Part shown: one piece after another, positions 1 to 5,611 of the stretch
Position numbering within the stretch: position 1 is the first letter of the stretch
Layout of the letters: every line of letters starts with the position of its first letter
Assembly (NCBI GenBank): GCA_000970895.1
Contig: JYHA01000019.1
Coordinates: forward strand, 1-7,131
Reading direction: 5' to 3'
Origin: Candidatus Arcanibacter lacustris
Lineage (GTDB): Bacteria > Pseudomonadota > Alphaproteobacteria > Rickettsiales > Arcanibacteraceae
Length of the DNA: 7,131 nt
Notes under the pieces: model-generated
The model's input: only the letters and a program-made list of their open reading frames with translations
What the model was told of the DNA's origin: nothing
Database searches by the model: none
Translations under genes and position numbers: made by a program

Positions 1-583
1 TTCTGATTTGATTGATGAAGATGATGATACAATTAGTTTTTGAAATAGAACCTGTGAGTTTTCTAAGAGCCTGACTCATAAGTCTTGCTTGAAGACCCAT
101 ATGAGAATCACCCATTTCGCCTTCAATTTCAGCTTTAGGAACCAATGCTGCAACTGAATCGATAACTAAAACATCAATAGCGCCAGATCTCACTAGAGTA
201 TCAGCTATTTCTAATGCTTGTTCACCAGTATCAGGTTGTGAGATGATTAATTCATCGATATTAACCCCTAATTTTTTAGCATAAACAGGATCAAGAGCAT
301 GTTCTGCATCAATGAATGCACAAGTTCCACCTTTTTTTTGAGCTTCAGCAATTACATGAAGAGTAAGAGTAGTTTTACCAGAACTCTCAGGTCCAAAAAC
401 TTCAATCACTCTACCTTTTGGTAATCCACCAATACCTAGTGCCATATCAAGACCAATAGATCCTGTCGATACTGCTTCTATTTCCATGGCGCTTCTTTGG
501 CCTAATTTCATAACTGAGCCCTTACCGAATGCTTTTTCGATTTGACTGACTGCGCTATCTAATGCTTTTTGTTTATCCATCAT
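1..583 (-). CDS. recA: RecA recombinase, N-terminal 194 codons (cut by window start)
   Basis: RecA is the ATP-dependent strand-exchange protein of homologous recombination and DNA repair; it forms filaments on single-stranded DNA in the cytoplasm. The translation begins MMDKQKALDSAVSQIEKAFG and contains the Walker A motif GPESSGKT (residues 64-71), the catalytic Glu in IDAEHALD (E94), the DTGEQAL segment (118-124), the Walker B strand VLVID (138-142) and the L1 DNA-binding loop EGEMGDSHMG (154-163). These are diagnostic and uninterrupted. The remaining core, loop L2 and C-terminal domain lie outside the window. Two adjacent ATG codons occur (583 and 580). The first is preferred because AGG at 595-593 sits 9 bases upstream of it. 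The gene follows ispH on the same strand after 52 bases, so it may be cotranscribed with it. No LexA-type operator was seen upstream. Confidence 0.98.
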   Translation of the reverse strand, partial: MMDKQKALDSAVSQIEKAFGKGSVMKLGQRSAMEIEAVSTGSIGLDMALGIGGLPKGRVIEVFGPESSGKTTLTLHVIAEAQKKGGTCAFIDAEHALDPVYAKKLGVNIDELIISQPDTGEQALEIADTLVRSGAIDVLVIDSVAALVPKAEIEGEMGDSHMGLQARLMSQALRKLTGSISKTNCIIIFINQIR

Positions 584-635
584 AATATTCTACCTGTTTT
601 GAAGTTATTTATATTTAAAGAACTATAGACTATTT

Positions 636-1565
636 TTACAAGCTCTCAATCAATTTCTTAGGTAATTTAAATTTAATATTTTCTACCACCCCGTCCATTT
701 TAGTAACTTTGGCATTAAATGTTGATTGTAGGTAATTAATTAATTGCTCGGTTAATAATTCAGGAGCAGAAGCACCAGAAGTTATACCTATTTTTTTCTT
801 ACCATCTAGCCATTTTAAATCAATATTTTCTACAGAGTCAATTAAATAAGATTCCACACCTGATTCTATAGCTAGATCTTTCAATCGATTTGAATTGGAG
901 CTATTTTCAGATCCAACTACTAAGATAATTTCTGTAATTTTTGCAAGTTCTCGCACCGCATTTTGTCTGTTTTGAGTAGCGTAACAAATATCTTTAGTAT
1001 CAGGACCTTTAATAGCAGGAAATTTTTCTTTTAGTTTGGCAATGATTTGCTTAGTATCATCAACACTTAAGGTTGTCTGGGTTACATAAGCTATTTTATT
1101 TTGGTCTAAAAAATTTAGTTTATCGATATCTGATATTGAAGATACGATATGTACTTTTTGCTTAACTCTACCTGCTGTTCCTTCAACTTCAGGATGACCC
1201 TCATGGCCAATTAAAATTAACTCATTACCCTCTCTTTCATTAGATATTGCTTCTTTATGAACTTTAGTAACAAGAGGACAAGTAGCGTCGATTACATCTA
1301 AATGTCGTGCTTCTGCATCATTTTCTACTTTCTGTGAAACCCCGTGGGCACTAAAAATCAATACTGATCCTTCTGGTACGTCATCTACTTCATCGACGAA
1401 AATCACCCCTTTTTTAGTTAGTGATTCTACAACATATTTATTATGCACAATCTCATGGCGCACATAAATAGGAGGTCCAAATTTTTCTAATGATTTTTCG
1501 ACGATGGTAATTGCACGTTCTACGCCTGCGCAAAATCCTCTTGGTTGTGCTAAAATTATTTCCAT
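636..1565 (-). CDS. ispH: 4-hydroxy-3-methylbut-2-enyl diphosphate reductase (IspH/LytB)
   Basis: IspH catalyses the last step of the MEP pathway, reducing HMBPP to IPP and DMAPP with an iron-sulfur cluster. The product is 309 residues (E. coli IspH: 316). The three cluster cysteines are present: C12 in RGFCAGV, C96 in DATCPLV and C194 in DICYATQNRQ. Diphosphate-binding and catalytic residues are also visible: H41 (VHN), H124 and E126 (GHPEVEG), the TQTT segment (162-165), the NSSNS segment (221-225) and SGASAPE near 263. An in-frame ATG at 1589 would add eight residues and overlap the end of ubiG. I chose 1565 because it gives the family-typical N-terminus (MEIILAQPRGFC) and has AGG six bases upstream, inside the last ubiG codons. 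The ubiG stop and this ATG are one base apart, so the genes are probably translationally coupled. An intact gene implies isoprenoid synthesis de novo. Confidence 0.97.
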   Translation of the reverse strand: MEIILAQPRGFCAGVERAITIVEKSLEKFGPPIYVRHEIVHNKYVVESLTKKGVIFVDEVDDVPEGSVLIFSAHGVSQKVENDAEARHLDVIDATCPLVTKVHKEAISNEREGNELILIGHEGHPEVEGTAGRVKQKVHIVSSISDIDKLNFLDQNKIAYVTQTTLSVDDTKQIIAKLKEKFPAIKGPDTKDICYATQNRQNAVRELAKITEIILVVGSENSSNSNRLKDLAIESGVESYLIDSVENIDLKWLDGKKKIGITSGASAPELLTEQLINYLQSTFNAKVTKMDGVVENIKFKLPKKLIESL

Positions 1566-1566
1566 A

Positions 1567-2289
1567 TTAAACCTGCTTGCAAATAGCAATATAATTTGTG
1601 TCGATCTGATCCAACAAATACCAATTTCTGGATAGTAGATTATAATTTAATCCCTTCAATTCGGTGATTTTCATATTATTGTCTCTTAGATGATTTTCTA
1701 AATTGCTTGGTTTGATAAATTTTTGCCAATCATGAGTGTCACTTGGCACCCATCTTAAAATATATTCAGCAGCAATAATTGCTTTTAAATAAGATTTGAT
1801 AGTTTGATTTAAAGTAGAAATAATAATCATTCCACCAGGTGCTACAACTTGTGCGCAAGATTTGATAAATTGATCTAGATTTGCTACATGTTCTACGATT
1901 TCTATCGCTAAAACACAATCATATTTTTTGCTATTCTTGGATATTTCTTCGATAGTTGCATGTCGATAATCAACATTATTTTTATTATGGTTTAAAGCTG
2001 CTTCAATATTCTCTAAGGATGCATCAATAGCCGTGACGGATGCGCCAAGTTTTGCCATGGGCTGCGATACGAGTCCTCCACCGCAACCAACATCAATTAT
2101 GCTGATTTTTTCAAATGGAGTTAGTGATTTTGGATCAAGATTAAAATGTTCTGTGATTTTCTCTTTAAAATAAGACATTCTAATAGGGGTAATGTCATGT
2201 AGTAATTTAAATTCCCCATCTTCATCCCACCATTTTTCAGATAGGCTAGAAAATTTTAGAACTTCTTTTGGATCGATGGTACTGGTCAT
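1567..2289 (-). CDS. ubiG: ubiquinone biosynthesis O-methyltransferase UbiG
   Basis: UbiG carries out both SAM-dependent O-methylations of the ubiquinone ring (the polyprenyl-hydroxyphenol intermediate and 3-demethylubiquinol) at the inner membrane. The 240 residues equal the length of E. coli UbiG. The family N-terminus (KFSSLSEKWWDEDGEFKLLH, residues 12-31) is followed by SAM motif I VGCGGG (67-72), the acidic end of strand 2 (D89), EIVEHV (130-135), post-motif PGGMIIISTLN (151-161), and the UbiG-type segment EYILRWVPSDTHDW (175-188). The start at 2289 aligns with the family N-terminus; its ribosome binding site is a modest AAGAG at 2303-2299, nine bases upstream, which lies in an inverted repeat. 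The stop is one base before the ispH start. Other SAM methyltransferases share motif I, but the WWD...GEFK and WVPSDTHDW segments make the assignment specific. Confidence 0.95.
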   Translation of the reverse strand: MTSTIDPKEVLKFSSLSEKWWDEDGEFKLLHDITPIRMSYFKEKITEHFNLDPKSLTPFEKISIIDVGCGGGLVSQPMAKLGASVTAIDASLENIEAALNHNKNNVDYRHATIEEISKNSKKYDCVLAIEIVEHVANLDQFIKSCAQVVAPGGMIIISTLNQTIKSYLKAIIAAEYILRWVPSDTHDWQKFIKPSNLENHLRDNNMKITELKGLNYNLLSRNWYLLDQIDTNYIAICKQV

Positions 2290-2299
2290 ATAATATTAC

Positions 2300-2332
2300 T
2301 CTTGGTCACATATAATAAATTTGCGACCAAGA
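2300..2332 (-). promoter_or_regulatory. inverted repeat covering the ubiG ribosome binding site
   Basis: Perfect 8-bp arms TCTTGGTC (2300-2307) and GACCAAGA (2325-2332) flank a 17-base AT-rich spacer. In the minus-strand transcript the downstream arm contains most of the only Shine-Dalgarno-like sequence of ubiG (AAGAG, 2303-2299). A hairpin would therefore hide the ribosome binding site. There is no T-run directly after it, so it is not a good intrinsic terminator. A protein-binding operator is the alternative. The repeat is seen; the regulatory role is inferred. Confidence 0.45.
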
Positions 2333-2353
2333 ATAACGAAAAAACATAATAAG

Positions 2354-2368
2354 ATCAATTAAATTGAT
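2354..2368 (-). terminator. weak AT-only hairpin after the small acidic gene
   Basis: ATCAATT (2354-2360) and AATTGAT (2362-2368) form an inverted repeat just past the stop codon of the acidic gene. On the minus strand it is followed within about ten bases by a run of six T (plus-strand A run near 2339-2344). The stem has only one G-C pair per arm, so termination would be leaky at best and ubiG could be reached by readthrough. A chance palindrome in AT-rich DNA is equally possible. Confidence 0.25.
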
Positions 2369-2371
2369 TTA

Positions 2372-2575
2372 TTATAGTTCTGCAGGACAATCATCAGAGT
2401 TGCATTCACCTGTTGTGGATGTAGAATCTTCCATGATTTCTTCTTCCATTTTTTCTTCTTCTTCTTGTATAAATTCAGCTACATCGTTTAGTGAATTTGA
2501 AGAATCTGCATCTACATCAGCTACTGGTGCTGAATCAACTACTGAAGTTTCTTGTTGATTTTCGTCCGTAACCAT
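2372..2575 (-). CDS. small highly acidic protein of unknown function
   Basis: This is a 67-residue protein I do not recognise. It is supported as a real gene by a strong Shine-Dalgarno sequence, AAGGAG, eight bases before the ATG, and by a near-consensus promoter about 50 bases further upstream. It has 22 Asp/Glu against one Lys, so it should be strongly negatively charged. The middle (residues 31-50) is a Glu-rich stretch with interspersed Ile/Met/Phe that could form a helix. The flanks are Ser/Thr/Asp-rich and likely disordered. Two cysteines close to the C-terminus (C58 and C63, in CNSDDC) are its only distinctive residues. There is no signal peptide or membrane segment. It precedes ubiG by 82 bases on the same strand. 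DNA mimicry, metal binding or a charged chaperone-like role are only guesses. The antisense reading frame here (2364-2558, plus) is Ser-rich, lacks a ribosome binding site and is rejected. Confidence 0.7.
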   Translation of the reverse strand: MVTDENQQETSVVDSAPVADVDADSSNSLNDVAEFIQEEEEKMEEEIMEDSTSTTGECNSDDCPAEL

Positions 2576-2628
2576 AATTATTTCTCCTTGTTGTGATTTG
2601 TAATTCTAAATTTAAGTGGTGAAAATAA

Positions 2629-2657
2629 ATTTTATCATATGGGGTGTAATAATTCAA
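2629..2657 (-). promoter_or_regulatory. sigma70-type promoter of the acidic gene
   Basis: On the minus strand a -35 box TTGAAT (2657-2652) and a -10 box TAAAAT (2634-2629) are separated by exactly 17 bases. Transcription would start near 2622, giving a leader of about 47 bases that contains the AAGGAG site. It may also drive ubiG, ispH and recA if the weak hairpin downstream is read through. Confidence 0.55.
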
Positions 2658-2742
2658 TTTATTTTCATATATGTTGTAAGATTTATATTTTAGTTATTTT
2701 TATCATTTTTTGATATAGACGTTAGGATTCTAAGATGCATTA

Positions 2743-2771
2743 TTGACTTATGAAAAGAATAAAGATATAAA
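2743..2771 (+). promoter_or_regulatory. near-consensus sigma70 promoter upstream of greA
   Basis: The -35 box TTGACT (2743-2748) and -10 box TATAAA (2766-2771) are separated by exactly 17 bases, which is one of the best promoter matches in the window. Transcription would start near 2776-2778, about 185 bases before greA. A 4-bp palindrome (TTAG/CTAA, 2722-2733) lies just upstream and could be an operator, though it is short enough to be chance. Confidence 0.6.
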
Positions 2772-2777
2772 TTAGAG

Positions 2778-2922
2778 TTTAGCGGATGAATTAGTATCAA
2801 TTATAGCTTGTTTTAAGATTTAAATATATGCAAGGCTATAAATTTATCAACGACCTAAATCTTCTAAAATCAATAAACATACATAGAAAATACTCATTTA
2901 AGTATAATGATGGGTGTTTTTT
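2778..2922 (+). ncRNA. candidate small RNA or greA leader/attenuator RNA
   Basis: This stretch of about 145 bases lies between a near-consensus promoter and an intrinsic terminator, and contains no convincing gene. It can fold into a bulged hairpin (2801-2810 with 2831-2841). The loop of that hairpin contains AAGATTTA (2815-2822), which is perfectly complementary to TAAATCTT (2856-2863), so a pseudoknot or a switch between two folds is possible. It could be an independent small RNA or the terminated leader of greA. In E. coli the greA leader is known to yield short terminated transcripts (GraL), which is a parallel in arrangement, not a demonstrated homology. A 33-codon reading frame (2828-2929) overlaps it but lacks a ribosome binding site. 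The element boundaries are seen; its transcription is inferred. Confidence 0.45.
2887..2922 (+). terminator. intrinsic terminator upstream of greA
   Basis: AAAATACTCATT (2887-2898) can pair with GATGGGTGTTTT (2909-2920) through all 12 positions as RNA, including G-U pairs, around a 10-base loop. It ends in a run of six T (2917-2922). The G-U pairs become A-C mismatches in the opposite transcript, so the signal is specific to the plus strand. It sits 40 bases before greA and would end transcripts started at the promoter near 2743 unless read through. Confidence 0.55.
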
Positions 2923-2944
2923 ATATTAGCAATTTTTTAAGTTT

Positions 2945-2950
2945 TATAAT
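2945..2950 (+). promoter_or_regulatory. greA: possible greA-proximal -10 box
   Basis: A perfect TATAAT lies 12 bases before the greA ATG and downstream of the terminator. The region 17 bases upstream (around 2922-2927) is a poor -35 match. A transcript from here would have a leader of only about five bases. It offers greA a second, attenuator-independent route of expression, but AT-rich DNA produces such hexamers by chance. Confidence 0.3.
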
Positions 2951-2962
2951 GAGTGATAGATT

Positions 2963-3439
2963 ATGAGGGATAAGTTTCCAATTACATTAAACGGCTATAA
3001 TAAATTAGAAGAAGAATTAAAGCAGTTGAAAACTGTCGAAAGGCCAGCCATTAGTGGTGCGATATCCGAAGCAAGAGAGCTTGGAGATTTATCAGAAAAT
3101 GCGGAATATCATGCGGCAAGAGAGAAGCAAAGCTTTATCGAAGGAAGAATCATTGAGTTAGAGGATAAGGTGGCTCGTGCAGATATTATTGATGTTAGCA
3201 AATTATCTGGAACGACAGTAAGATTTGGTGCTACTGTTAAGATAGTAGATGAAGATACAGATATAGAAAAAATCTATCAAATCACAGGAGAGTATGAGGC
3301 GGATCTTGATCAAGGATTAATCTCCATAGTATCGCCACTTGCAAGAGCTTTAATAGGCAAAAACGAAGGAGATTCCGTAGAAGTTAATACTCCTAATGGA
3401 ATTAGATCTTATGAAATTTTATCGGTTAGGTATATATAA
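2963..3439 (+). CDS. greA: transcription elongation factor GreA
   Basis: GreA enters the secondary channel of RNA polymerase and stimulates cleavage of backtracked transcripts. The 158-residue product matches the E. coli length. The N-terminal coiled coil (about residues 1-76) carries the tip signature ELGDLSENAEYHAARE (39-54), with the acidic residues D42 and E45 that correspond to E. coli D41 and E44. The FKBP-like C-terminal domain (about 80-158) contains SPLARALIGKNEGD followed by the typical end of the family. The start is set by alignment with the family; the ribosome binding site is weak (GAGTGA, about seven bases upstream). rsfS begins two bases after the stop, so the two form an operon coupling transcription fidelity to ribosome control. 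Confidence 0.97.
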   Translation: MRDKFPITLNGYNKLEEELKQLKTVERPAISGAISEARELGDLSENAEYHAAREKQSFIEGRIIELEDKVARADIIDVSKLSGTTVRFGATVKIVDEDTDIEKIYQITGEYEADLDQGLISIVSPLARALIGKNEGDSVEVNTPNGIRSYEILSVRYI

Positions 3440-3441
3440 AA

Positions 3442-3801
3442 ATGACAGAATCAACAAGTAATAAAATGGCCGTAGAGAGATTAAAAAATTTTATCATTGA
3501 AGAATTATCAGAAGATAAAGCTGAAAATATTGTTGATGTTGATTTAGTTGGTAAAACTGATCTTGCTGATTATATGATAGTTGCAACTGGTAGGGGTAAT
3601 AAGCATATATCCTCTATGGCTGATAAGCTAGCTGATAAATTAACCAGAGAAGGTTATGGTGGTATAATTCCAGAAGGCCAGCCCCAATCTAATTGGATTC
3701 TAATAGATGCTTATGATGTAATCGTGCATCTATTTACAGAAGAAGCTAGAGATATGTATAAGCTAGAAGAATTATGGCAGTTTAATTTCGATAGGAAGTA
3801 G
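3442..3801 (+). CDS. rsfS: ribosome silencing factor RsfS (Iojap family)
   Basis: RsfS binds ribosomal protein uL14 on the 50S subunit and blocks subunit joining when nutrients are scarce. The 119 residues contain the family signatures: DLVGKTDLADYMIVATGRGN (residues 34-53), the KHISSMADKLADKL helix, SNWILIDAYDVIVHLF and the C-terminal EEARDMYKLEELW. The start at 3442 follows the greA stop by two bases; a second in-frame ATG at 3466 (MAVERLKNF) is possible and would remove eight poorly conserved residues. The 3' end converges on the unknown gene ending at 3812, with only ten bases between and no clear terminator. Confidence 0.95.
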   Translation: MTESTSNKMAVERLKNFIIEELSEDKAENIVDVDLVGKTDLADYMIVATGRGNKHISSMADKLADKLTREGYGGIIPEGQPQSNWILIDAYDVIVHLFTEEARDMYKLEELWQFNFDRK

Positions 3802-3811
3802 ATTTACCTAA

Positions 3812-4819
3812 TTATTTTCTTCCTTGTGGTGTACTAGAGCTGCTGCTTCTGCTCTTTGTCGGTGTGCTAGAACGAGATGGCGTATTGCTAGAACCTGTTG
3901 GTGATGATGAAGACATTGCTTTGTCTAGCCCTAGTTGTTTTATTGATTCCTTGGTTAATTTTATGTCTTCTGATTCTTTTAATAAGTTAGCGATAAATTT
4001 TGGTGATTTGTTACTATTGTTACAAGCTTCTTGACGAAATTTTTTCCCTGCTATTTTTCCAGCTTCTATTAATTGTCGTTTATTCATATCAGGATTATTT
4101 GCAACAAGTTCTTTTCCTGCAATAATAGCTCCAGCCATTACATTTGCAGGTATCATGCCGGATGATTTTCCTAGTATATTATTAAATGGGCTGCTTTTAC
4201 CGCCGATCTTTGCAATTAAGGATGTTGAAGCCGCTATTATTTTGTCTCTTTTACTATCATCTAATATTAGTAAATCTTCTGGAAAATTAGGGTTGTTATG
4301 AAGTAGTCCAACAAAAGATATATCAATTTTTTTTGAGAAGTTAGGACTAAGGTTCAGTCTATTAGATCCGTCTTTCATGAAGTTTTTTATTTCTTCAACT
4401 AAGTTGAGTTTTTGTGTTTCTATCGCTTCGTCTTCTCTAATCTCTACTTCGCTGCGATACTGATGGCGGTTGGTTGTGTTAAAAGATTCTATAGCTTTAT
4501 TATTATTTTCTTCTGTATAGCTGGTGCTTTTTATATTGGCTAACATATCCCTAGATATATTTTTGGCTAATTTGTTGGTATCTCTTTGTTCTCCTCCTTT
4601 TCCTGTTATAGATTCTCCTTTATTTAATGTATTAAGCACTTCATTATCTATTAATGCTAGAAATCCCTTTACATGATCTTCTAATTTTGCTTGTTTTAAG
4701 TTTTTTAATGTGGTCATATGCGAAGGATTTGCTGAGTCTAATTGAATTTCAGGATCTTTTATTATTTGTGCAATTTTTTCTGCTAACTCATTTTTAATTT
4801 CTTCGCTATCTTTTGTCAT
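3812..4819 (-). CDS. unrecognised 335-residue protein with basic Ser/Thr/Pro tail
   Basis: I do not recognise this protein. It is hydrophilic, rich in Lys, Asn and Ser, has a single Cys (C266) and shows no signal peptide or membrane segment. The first half (to about residue 150) looks helical and highly charged. A more hydrophobic part (about 165-260) includes a small internal echo, AGAIIAGKE (229-237) and AGKIAGKKF (253-261). The last 33 residues (303-335) are a low-complexity run of Ser, Thr and Pro with five basic and no acidic residues, ending PQGRK. A basic, flexible C-terminus is a known trait of type IV secretion substrates in Rickettsiales, so an exported effector is a reasonable but unproven idea. 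The start has AGGAG 11 bases upstream and AAGAG adjacent. It has its own -10 box and is insulated from rpmE by a terminator, so it is a single-gene unit. Confidence 0.8.
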   Translation of the reverse strand: MTKDSEEIKNELAEKIAQIIKDPEIQLDSANPSHMTTLKNLKQAKLEDHVKGFLALIDNEVLNTLNKGESITGKGGEQRDTNKLAKNISRDMLANIKSTSYTEENNNKAIESFNTTNRHQYRSEVEIREDEAIETQKLNLVEEIKNFMKDGSNRLNLSPNFSKKIDISFVGLLHNNPNFPEDLLILDDSKRDKIIAASTSLIAKIGGKSSPFNNILGKSSGMIPANVMAGAIIAGKELVANNPDMNKRQLIEAGKIAGKKFRQEACNNSNKSPKFIANLLKESEDIKLTKESIKQLGLDKAMSSSSPTGSSNTPSRSSTPTKSRSSSSSTPQGRK

Positions 4820-4855
4820 CTCTTAAGTATCTCCTAATATAATTTCTATATAGTT

Positions 4856-4861
4856 ATTATA
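4856..4861 (-). promoter_or_regulatory. -10 box for the unknown 335-residue gene
   Basis: A perfect TATAAT on the minus strand lies about 36 bases before the ATG at 4819, after the rpmE terminator. No good -35 box is seen at 16-18 bases (the best nearby is TCCTTA at 15 bases). The location between a terminator and a gene start is the main support. Confidence 0.35.
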
Positions 4862-4896
4862 CTAACGGAATCTAATTAAGGAGTGGTTAATATAAA

Positions 4897-4921
4897 AAAA
4901 GACCCCTGACAGGGGTCTTTT
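4897..4921 (-). terminator. strong intrinsic terminator after rpmB-rpmE
   Basis: A perfect 11-bp stem, AAAAGACCCCT (4897-4907) with AGGGGTCTTTT (4911-4921), encloses a three-base loop. On the minus strand it ends in seven T, 29 bases past the rpmE stop codon. It has an unusually GC-rich core for this window. On the plus strand the T-run is only four bases, so it works mainly on the ribosomal protein transcript. Confidence 0.92.
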
Positions 4922-4949
4922 AAGAATTTCTTAGACTTATAATAGAATC

Positions 4950-5165
4950 TTAGAGGAAATCACCAAACTTATCATTAAACTGGGATACTTTACCAATTTT
5001 TCTGTTAAGTTGTAGAGCTCCGCCATTCCATGCTGGATGAGTATGTTTGTCAGAATCTAGAATTAATTTACCAAGATTAGCGGAAGATTCAGTAGTAAAA
5101 ACATCTCCGTTAGTCATAACAATTGATAATTCATAAGTTTTAGGATGTATGTTTTCGCGTGCCAT
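4950..5165 (-). CDS. rpmE: 50S ribosomal protein bL31, cysteine-free form
   Basis: bL31 is a large-subunit protein at the central protuberance that helps bridge the subunits. The 71 residues carry the family pattern: IHPKTYEL near the N-terminus, the THPAWNGG segment (42-49) and the end GKVSQFNDKFGDF. There are no cysteines, so it is the zinc-independent (C-minus) type that is common in alphaproteobacteria. The start has AAGGA overlapping the last codons of rpmB, five bases after its stop codon, so the two are cotranscribed and probably translationally coupled. A strong terminator follows. Confidence 0.95.
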   Translation of the reverse strand: MARENIHPKTYELSIVMTNGDVFTTESSANLGKLILDSDKHTHPAWNGGALQLNRKIGKVSQFNDKFGDFL

Positions 5166-5170
5166 TTTAA

Positions 5171-5461
5171 TTATTCCTTGATTTGAACTGCTTTTTGAAT
5201 ACGCTTCTTAATAGAAAGAGCTTCAGAAGATAGATTAGTATTACTTGATGAAAGTAGATAATTATCCAAGCCACCATTAACTTCAATAGAACGTAGAGCA
5301 TGAGTTGAGATGCGTAATCTAAAACTTGATGCTAAGCTATCGCTTAATAATGATAATTTTTGTAGATTTGGTAAAAATCTTTTTTTAGTTTTGCGGTTAG
5401 AATGAGATACATTATTGCCGCTTAACACCGCTTTACCGGTTAAATTACATCTTCTTGCCAT
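5171..5461 (-). CDS. rpmB: 50S ribosomal protein bL28
   Basis: bL28 is a large-subunit protein needed for late 50S assembly. The N-terminus is diagnostic: MARRCNLTGKAVLSGNNVSH followed by KTKKRFLPNLQ. The second half carries RLRISTHALRSIEVNGGLDNYL (two parts, residues 48-69), typical of the longer alphaproteobacterial form; the 96 residues exceed the roughly 78 of E. coli. AAGG lies about ten bases upstream of the ATG. It is the first gene of the rpmB-rpmE operon and is divergent from proS, sharing a 150-base intergenic region. Confidence 0.96.
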   Translation of the reverse strand: MARRCNLTGKAVLSGNNVSHSNRKTKKRFLPNLQKLSLLSDSLASSFRLRISTHALRSIEVNGGLDNYLLSSSNTNLSSEALSIKKRIQKAVQIKE

Positions 5462-5539
5462 AATTTTATGCCTTTTTTATAAACTTGTGCCAAATAAATA
5501 TGGCTTTTGTATCGAACTTTATGTATAAGTTTTATAGAT

Positions 5540-5568
5540 CTTTTATAGAAAAAAACTCATATAGTCAA
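5540..5568 (-). promoter_or_regulatory. promoter of the rpmB-rpmE operon
   Basis: On the minus strand a -35 box TTGACT (5568-5563) is followed after 17 bases by TAAAAG (5545-5540); an overlapping TATAAA (5547-5542) gives a better -10 box but only 15 bases of spacing. The leader would be about 70 bases. It includes a small stem, GCCA/TGGC (5489-5492 with 5501-5504), which might be part of a leader structure. No clear -35 box was found for proS on the plus strand; TATAAA at 5601-5606 is the nearest -10-like sequence, very close to its ATG. Confidence 0.45.
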
Positions 5569-5611
5569 GAATAAATCTTAAATAAAAAATAAAAAATAGG
5601 TATAAATTATA

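Noticed and set aside
584..635. SOS (LexA) operator upstream of recA
   Set aside because: A GTTC occurs in the gap, but there is no second GTTC seven bases on as in the alphaproteobacterial box, and no CTGT-N8-ACAG. No supported operator or clear promoter.
1563..1589. Longer ispH start at 1589 adding eight residues
   Set aside because: It overlaps ubiG, the extra residues are not family-like, and the ATG at 1565 has a well-placed AGG and the standard N-terminus.
2436..2466. Simple repeat of TTC/TCT triplets
   Set aside because: It is explained by consecutive Glu codons of the acidic protein and is too short and imperfect to call a separate repeat element.
2364..2558. Plus-strand reading frame of 64 codons opposite the acidic gene
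   Set aside because: It starts at a TTG without a ribosome binding site and its Ser-rich product is the mirror of the Glu/Asp-rich minus-strand gene, which has AAGGAG and a promoter.
2576..2962. Possible tRNA or palindromic repeat element in the long intergenic region
   Set aside because: No cloverleaf, T-loop consensus or CCA end is seen, and the hairpins present are local and not part of a long palindrome; the region is better described as promoters plus a leader or small RNA.
3793..3824. AGGAAG/CTTCCT inverted repeat between the convergent rsfS and unknown gene
   Set aside because: Six-base arms with a 20-base spacer and no following T-run; it overlaps both coding ends and looks like chance rather than a bidirectional terminator.
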